Notes under the pieces: model-generated
Seen by the model: the letters and a program-made list of their open reading frames with translations, nothing else
Database searches by the model: none
What the model was told of the DNA's origin: nothing
DNA from: an uncultured Rhodocyclaceae bacterium
GTDB taxonomy: Bacteria > Pseudomonadota > Gammaproteobacteria > Burkholderiales > Rhodocyclaceae
Reading direction: 5' to 3'
Assembly (NCBI GenBank): GCA_903930805.1
Contig: CAIYZZ010000501.1
Span: 1-9,586 of the forward strand
DNA length: 9,586 nt
Shown here: positions 6,041 to 9,586 of the stretch, piece after piece
How the letters are laid out: each line of letters begins with the position of its first letter
Position numbering within the stretch: the stretch's first letter is position 1
Program-made: the position numbers and the translations under genes

Positions 6041-7096
6041 TTACCAACTTCCCGAGCTACCACCGCCACCCGAGCTACCGCCATCTGATGATGAAGAGGA
6101 TGAATCCGAGTCCGAACTGAAAGAGGAACTGGAACTCATCGATGACTCCCGACGGTTGCCATCTTGACTTGCGGTCAGGGCAGACGGGGCAGATCGCACA
6201 TGATGGCGCCGGTACGCCGCGTCTGAAAGGAAACGACGCACCTTCAGCCCGTAAGGGATGCCGAAAACCCCGGCAAACAAGGCATTCCCGCAGACAAGGC
6301 TAATCATCGCATCGGGTTCATCCGAAAAGACGCCGAACACGGTATAGAAGATGCCAAAGAATAGCCCGAAGAAAAGGAAGATGAAAAGAGGAGTGCGGAT
6401 ATCCTCGTCGTTCTCTGTCTTTCGGACCCGACCGTGCCGACGACCATAGGCCAGCGCAGCGGCATAGACGGCGACAGGCAGCAGGTTGAAAACCATGGAC
6501 AACAGGAAACGCATACCGGCGCCATCCCAGTTCATCTCCTGCTGGACATGCGTTGGCGATGGATCGGGTAGAGCATTCTCCCCATGTTTGGTTTTGGCCA
6601 TGACCTCGAAGCCCTGCTGAAGTCCTTCTGCAAAGCGCTGCTCACGGAAGGCTGGAACGTAGACCTCGTCGATGATCCGTCGGCTCAGGACGTCGGTGAT
6701 TATCCCTTCCAGCCCGTAGCCGACTTCAATGCGCATCTTTCGCTCGTCAGGGGCGATCAGGATTAGTACCCCGTTGTCCATGTCCTTTTTACCAAGCTTC
6801 CACTTCACGAAAGTGTCCACCGCTGCCTCCTCGATCGAGACCTGCTGAAGGCTTTTGGCGAGGTAGATTGCGGCCCAGATGTCATCGACCTCGCGTAACA
6901 CGCGGATGCGTTCGTGCAGAGCATCCCGGTCGGACTTGGCAAGAATGCCCGCCTCGTCGAGGATGTCGCCTTGGAAAACTGGCGCCTCGAAAGCCACTGC
7001 GTTGTACCATGGCAACATGACCAAGAGCGTCAAGCCTATCGGCAAGGCCAGACGGAGCAGCAAGGTAGGCAGGTGACGTAAGGTTGTCATGCTCAC
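6041..7096 (-). CDS. TPM-domain (YgcG-like) membrane protein with Ser/Gly-rich tail
   Basis: This protein has 351 residues from a GTG at 7096, or 349 from the ATG at 7090; neither start has a clear Shine-Dalgarno. The N-terminus is a signal peptide or anchor (hydrophobic at about 11-30, possible cleavage after AVA at 35). Residues about 42-170 form a TPM domain (TPM_phosphatase family): FQGDILDEAGIL (41-52), NGVLILIAPDERKMRIEVGYGLEG (within 108-131), IIDEVYVPAF (141-150) and FAEGLQQGF (155-163). Three TM segments follow at about 196-217, 236-257 and 262-283. The tail from about 318 is almost pure Ser/Asp then Gly/Ser and ends GSW, as is usual for YgcG-like proteins; at DNA level it includes a short direct repeat of CCCGAGCTACC (6051-6061, 6069-6079). 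The TPM domain would face the periplasm. Biochemical function of the bacterial family is poorly defined; roles in membrane-protein repair or phosphatase activity come from distant homologues. Confidence 0.9.
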   Translation of the reverse strand: MSMTTLRHLPTLLLRLALPIGLTLLVMLPWYNAVAFEAPVFQGDILDEAGILAKSDRDALHERIRVLREVDDIWAAIYLAKSLQQVSIEEAAVDTFVKWKLGKKDMDNGVLILIAPDERKMRIEVGYGLEGIITDVLSRRIIDEVYVPAFREQRFAEGLQQGFEVMAKTKHGENALPDPSPTHVQQEMNWDGAGMRFLLSMVFNLLPVAVYAAALAYGRRHGRVRKTENDEDIRTPLFIFLFFGLFFGIFYTVFGVFSDEPDAMISLVCGNALFAGVFGIPYGLKVRRFLSDAAYRRHHVRSAPSALTASQDGNRRESSMSSSSSFSSDSDSSSSSSDGGSSGGGGSSGSW

Positions 7097-7190
7097 AAAG
7101 GGGGTCGCCAGATCGTTCCAGGTTCAGCAAGTGCTACATATGGTATGGTGAAACGGATGGCGGGGCGAGGTCATGTCAAGGGAGATGAAA

Positions 7191-7595
7191 ATGCCACATG
7201 GAACTACCAAACTTTATCGTAATCGATTTATTGCAATCGTCGCCGCATTGGTAATGTGTGTTTCATTCCAGTGTGGCAGCGCAGCGGCAGCAGATGCAGT
7301 GCAGGCGCGCAAGGACATCAAGGCGATGGGTCTGGAATATACCGGGCAGGATTTCGCCAAGGCTGCAGGTAATGGCGATATGGCTGCCGTCCAACTGTTT
7401 CTCGATGCAGGAATGGATGTCAACGAAGGTGGCAGCGCGGCCATCGGTCTTGCGGCCGGCAGGGGTAAGACAAAGATGGTGCATTTCCTGTTGTCCAAAG
7501 GTGCGAAGCCAACTTCCAACGCATTGCAATATGCCAGGACACGGGGCTATCCGGACATAGAAAAGATTCTGGTCGATGCGGGCGCAAAGGAATAG
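7191..7595 (+). CDS. Small exported ankyrin-repeat protein
   Basis: This is a 134-residue protein with a basic N-terminus and a hydrophobic run (about residues 13-29) ending GSAAAA|D, a clear Sec signal peptide, so the repeats act in the periplasm. About three ankyrin repeats follow. Recognisable pieces are FAKAAGNGDMAAVQLFLDAGMDVN, then AIGLAAGRGKTKMVHFLLSKGA, then ALQYARTRGYPDIEKILVDAGA at the C-terminus. Ankyrin repeats mediate protein binding; no catalytic part is present. I chose the ATG at 7191 because AGGGAG lies 6 nt upstream. In-frame ATGs at 7173 and 7185 would add 6 or 2 residues and have poorer spacing. It is divergent from the TPM gene and converges on the DUF3592 gene. Its partner is not evident from the neighbours. 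Confidence 0.85.
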   Translation: MPHGTTKLYRNRFIAIVAALVMCVSFQCGSAAAADAVQARKDIKAMGLEYTGQDFAKAAGNGDMAAVQLFLDAGMDVNEGGSAAIGLAAGRGKTKMVHFLLSKGAKPTSNALQYARTRGYPDIEKILVDAGAKE

Positions 7596-7616
7596 ACCTC
7601 ATTTTGAAATAAGACC

Positions 7617-8072
7617 TCAGCGCGCTCGTGCCCTGACGGCCTCCTCCTGAGAGATGGTGACGGTCGTGGGCAGCAGGGTCTCCAGCCAGCGATTGCCGTA
7701 CATCCAGCCTCCCACCAGAAGCCAGAAGGCGAGGCCAAGAACGATGAAACCCCAGGCTAGGCCGAACCGGTAGCCGAACGAGAGCACACTGGAGTCAGCG
7801 GGATTGTTCCGGTCGAAATAGATGCGAATCTGGTCGCCCACCTCATAGCCGGTTGATTGCAATCCGAAGGACGCACGGTAGGTGTGGGTCGCGCCAGCGC
7901 TGTCGGGGAAGGCTGCAATCACACGGTAAGTCGGCCCGCCGCGGGTGCTGGCATTGTAGGGTTCGAGCGCCGTCACCTTGCCGACGGCGATATCCTTGCC
8001 GTGGATGTCGCGGTATTGCCAGGCTGCGATAATGAGGCCGATGACGATCAGCCAGGTACCGATTGCATGCAT
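7617..8072 (-). CDS. DUF3592-type two-TM membrane protein
   Basis: This is a 151-residue protein starting at the ATG at 8072, preceded by AAAGGAG with 7 nt spacing; the frame is open upstream to 8222, but that part has no start signal and looks non-coding. TM segments lie at about 3-19 and 103-122. Between them is a small beta-rich domain with VGKVTALEPYN (30-40), YRVIAAFPDSAG (49-60), a THTYRASFG strand (62-70) and VGDQIRIYFDRNNP (78-91). The pattern of a beta domain between two TMs ending in VGD...IYFDRNNP matches the DUF3592 family of unknown function. Its stop is only 21 bp from the stop of the convergent ankyrin gene, and the same 8-bp word AGACCTCA (7594-7601 and 7612-7619) covers both ends. 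No function can be given. Confidence 0.85.
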   Translation of the reverse strand: MHAIGTWLIVIGLIIAAWQYRDIHGKDIAVGKVTALEPYNASTRGGPTYRVIAAFPDSAGATHTYRASFGLQSTGYEVGDQIRIYFDRNNPADSSVLSFGYRFGLAWGFIVLGLAFWLLVGGWMYGNRWLETLLPTTVTISQEEAVRARAR

Positions 8073-8551
8073 GAGGATTCTCCTTTTCGAAGTGTCAACT
8101 CTAGCAAGTTGGGCATCCAGTAATATGTGTCGTGCGGCCGGTTTCTGATCAGTTAGTTGTCGTTTGATTTCGCCATTTTCACACCATCGAAGGATCGCTA
8201 CTGGCCGAGGCCGGCCTACCAACTGGATCAGGTTTTAACCGCTGGAACAGCTGGTGGACTCAGTTTGCCGCCGCTCAAAGCCCCGCGCCTACAGTGCCGT
8301 GAATGGCTCCAACCGCTGCATTGCCGAAGTTCAAGGCGAAATCACCTTGATGCTGCGACGTAGGTCGGCAACAGACTTGACTGAGACGGTTAACTGTTTC
8401 GGTAAAAGACCTTTGCGGTGAGTGACCGATAATATATTGATGGCAGAAAACACATTACTTCATGTTGCAATCGCAGGATAATGGCGGGGCGGATTCGGCC
8501 GCGCCTAGTAATACTACTGTTACACAGTAAAACCCTACGTATGTCAATGCA
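8073..8551. other. Intergenic region without a convincing gene
   Basis: This 479-bp gap separates two divergent genes, so it should hold both promoters. The rightward open frame at 8157-8363 has no Shine-Dalgarno, no domain and an uneven composition, so I do not call it. An AT-rich patch (8428-8438, GATAATATATT) is the most promoter-like sequence for the plus-strand gene, with no good -35 at proper spacing. A short dyad lies at 8515-8529. No RNA gene, insertion sequence or array was recognised. Confidence 0.5.
8515..8529. promoter_or_regulatory. Operator-like dyad upstream of the sensor gene
   Basis: TACTGT and ACAGTA form a perfect 6-bp inverted repeat around TAC, 22 nt before the ATG of the sensor gene. 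Its size and place fit a repressor operator or a small 5'-leader hairpin near the ribosome site. Short dyads occur by chance, so this is tentative. Confidence 0.3.
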
Positions 8552-9586
8552 ATGAACACCGCTAGGCGAGTTTCTGTTCATCGGCGAATAGCGTTTCTAT
8601 TTGCCCTGATGGCGACATTGGTTCTCGTCCTGGTATTTGCAGGACTTTTCTTGAGCTTGAATGGCTGGCTCAATGCTCGTCGTGTTGTAGAACACAACGT
8701 TGTCGCCACCAATACCCTCGAAGCCGCCAAGCATTTCACTTTTGAGCGTGGCCGAACCAACGTCATACTTCGAGGGAAGTTACCAATTTCCGAGAAGAAC
8801 CGCATTTTTATCGACGAGCGGCGGACCCAGGCCGATGGGGCTGTCTCGGCGGCATTATCTGTTGCCAAGCAGAAGTTTCCGCAGGAAACAGCTGCTGTCG
8901 AGATGTCGTGGAACACGATCAAGACACTTCGTAGTGAAGTCGAGAAGGATTTTCCTGTAACGCTAGCGGATCGAAGTACCGACCTGCCGCAACGCTGGAT
9001 GAGGGCTGCAAACGATTTTGTCGCCCAATTGGAATTCTTGCTCGTCAAGGCATCCCAAGTCGAATCGGCAGACTTTTCTTTCAGTCGCTTGGCCAATCTG
9101 CGTATCTATACCTTGCAATTTCGCAATGCCGTAGGTAGCGAGTCAACACGGCTGGCCAGTGAGGTATCAGCTCAACGGATTCCTGACGGCAAAGCTCTCC
9201 AGGAAGCCGCGCAGCTACGTGGCGATTCACAACGCACCTGGTCATATATCGAACAATCGGCGCACTCAATAGCGGATCAAGATATCGATACGGCAATTGA
9301 CAAGGTGCAACAACTCTTTTTCAAGGGCCTGCGCCCCTTGCAGAACCAGATTATCGAGTCCGCACAGCAAGGCAAATTGTCCGACATCACCGTCGACGCC
9401 TATACCCAGACCGCAGTGCCAGCGCTCGATTCGATCATCGAAATGGTCGACAACGTCGATCGGGCCGCCAAGGACTATGCATCCAGCCAGCTCAGGCAAT
9501 CCGTGTGGTGGCTGGGCGGATCGCTTACTGCATTGCTGTTACTCCTCACTTTCTTGCTTCTCGGGAAGCGTGATCTTGTCCAACAC
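8552..9586 (+). CDS. Partial CDS: N-terminal sensory part of a two-TM signalling protein
   Basis: The frame is open from the ATG at 8552 to the right edge (345 codons, no stop). The upstream in-frame stop is at 8528, so this is the first ATG. The N-terminus is basic, followed by TM1 at about residues 13-36, a periplasmic domain of about 280 residues that is largely helical, and TM2 at about 318-338, then GKRDLVQH entering the cytoplasm as the window ends. The periplasmic part carries FERGRTNVILRG (64-75) soon after TM1, reminiscent of the ERG element in NIT or four-helix sensor domains. This layout is typical of histidine kinases, GGDEF/EAL proteins and chemoreceptors; the output domain is outside the window. 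There is no good Shine-Dalgarno. A four-codon frame, ATG TCA ATG CAA TGA (8541-8555), ends overlapping the start as ATGA and might couple translation. Confidence 0.8.
   Translation, partial: MNTARRVSVHRRIAFLFALMATLVLVLVFAGLFLSLNGWLNARRVVEHNVVATNTLEAAKHFTFERGRTNVILRGKLPISEKNRIFIDERRTQADGAVSAALSVAKQKFPQETAAVEMSWNTIKTLRSEVEKDFPVTLADRSTDLPQRWMRAANDFVAQLEFLLVKASQVESADFSFSRLANLRIYTLQFRNAVGSESTRLASEVSAQRIPDGKALQEAAQLRGDSQRTWSYIEQSAHSIADQDIDTAIDKVQQLFFKGLRPLQNQIIESAQQGKLSDITVDAYTQTAVPALDSIIEMVDNVDRAAKDYASSQLRQSVWWLGGSLTALLLLLTFLLLGKRDLVQH

Noticed and set aside
6051..6140. Low-complexity DNA at the end of the TPM gene as a satellite or recombination site
   Set aside because: It simply encodes the Ser/Asp and Gly/Ser tail ending in GSW that is usual for YgcG-like proteins.
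8157..8363. 68-codon plus-strand frame in the right-hand intergenic region
   Set aside because: There is no ribosome site, signal peptide or domain, and the composition is unlike the neighbouring genes.

Overview
The window looks like chromosomal DNA of a Gram-negative proteobacterium, most likely a betaproteobacterium. It carries type II secretion (T2SS) genes, Sec signal peptides, a YgcG-like TPM protein and a two-TM periplasmic sensor, at moderate GC. I assign the lineage from overall flavour only; no rRNA or other marker gene is present.

Left half (1-5670, all on the minus strand, so read right to left). A 525-residue exported protein (4093-5670) is followed after 113 bp by a tightly packed T2SS-like set: gspG (3575-3979), gspF (2395-3573), gspE (836-2398), a 202-residue GspL/PilM-like protein (247-855), a 49-residue single-TM PilN/GspM-like protein (101-250) and the start of an apparent signal-peptide gene that leaves the window (1-74). 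Junctions are 1 nt apart or overlap by 4, 20 and 4 nt up to the 49-residue gene. The order G-F-E is the reverse of the classical gspE-F-G order, and no minor pseudopilins (H, I, J, K) lie between or beside these genes. The exported protein has an N-terminal Gly/Thr-rich InlB-like (divergent B-repeat) domain and a C-terminal helical region that I read as an internal duplication with LTxxQ-like motifs. I infer that this is a compact, non-canonical T2SS-like machine with a co-located candidate substrate.

Centre (5671-6040). This 370-bp gene-free stretch holds several dyads: a 9-bp-stem hairpin, two overlapping short palindromes and a striking 62-nt imperfect inverted repeat whose 38-nt core is almost perfect.

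Right half. A TPM-domain membrane protein with a Ser/Gly-rich tail (6041-7096, minus) is divergent from a small exported ankyrin-repeat protein (7191-7595, plus), which converges on a two-TM DUF3592-type protein (7617-8072, minus). After about 480 bp without a convincing gene, the sensory N-terminus of a large membrane signalling protein (8552 onward, plus) runs off the right edge. These genes show no evident functional link to the secretion cluster.
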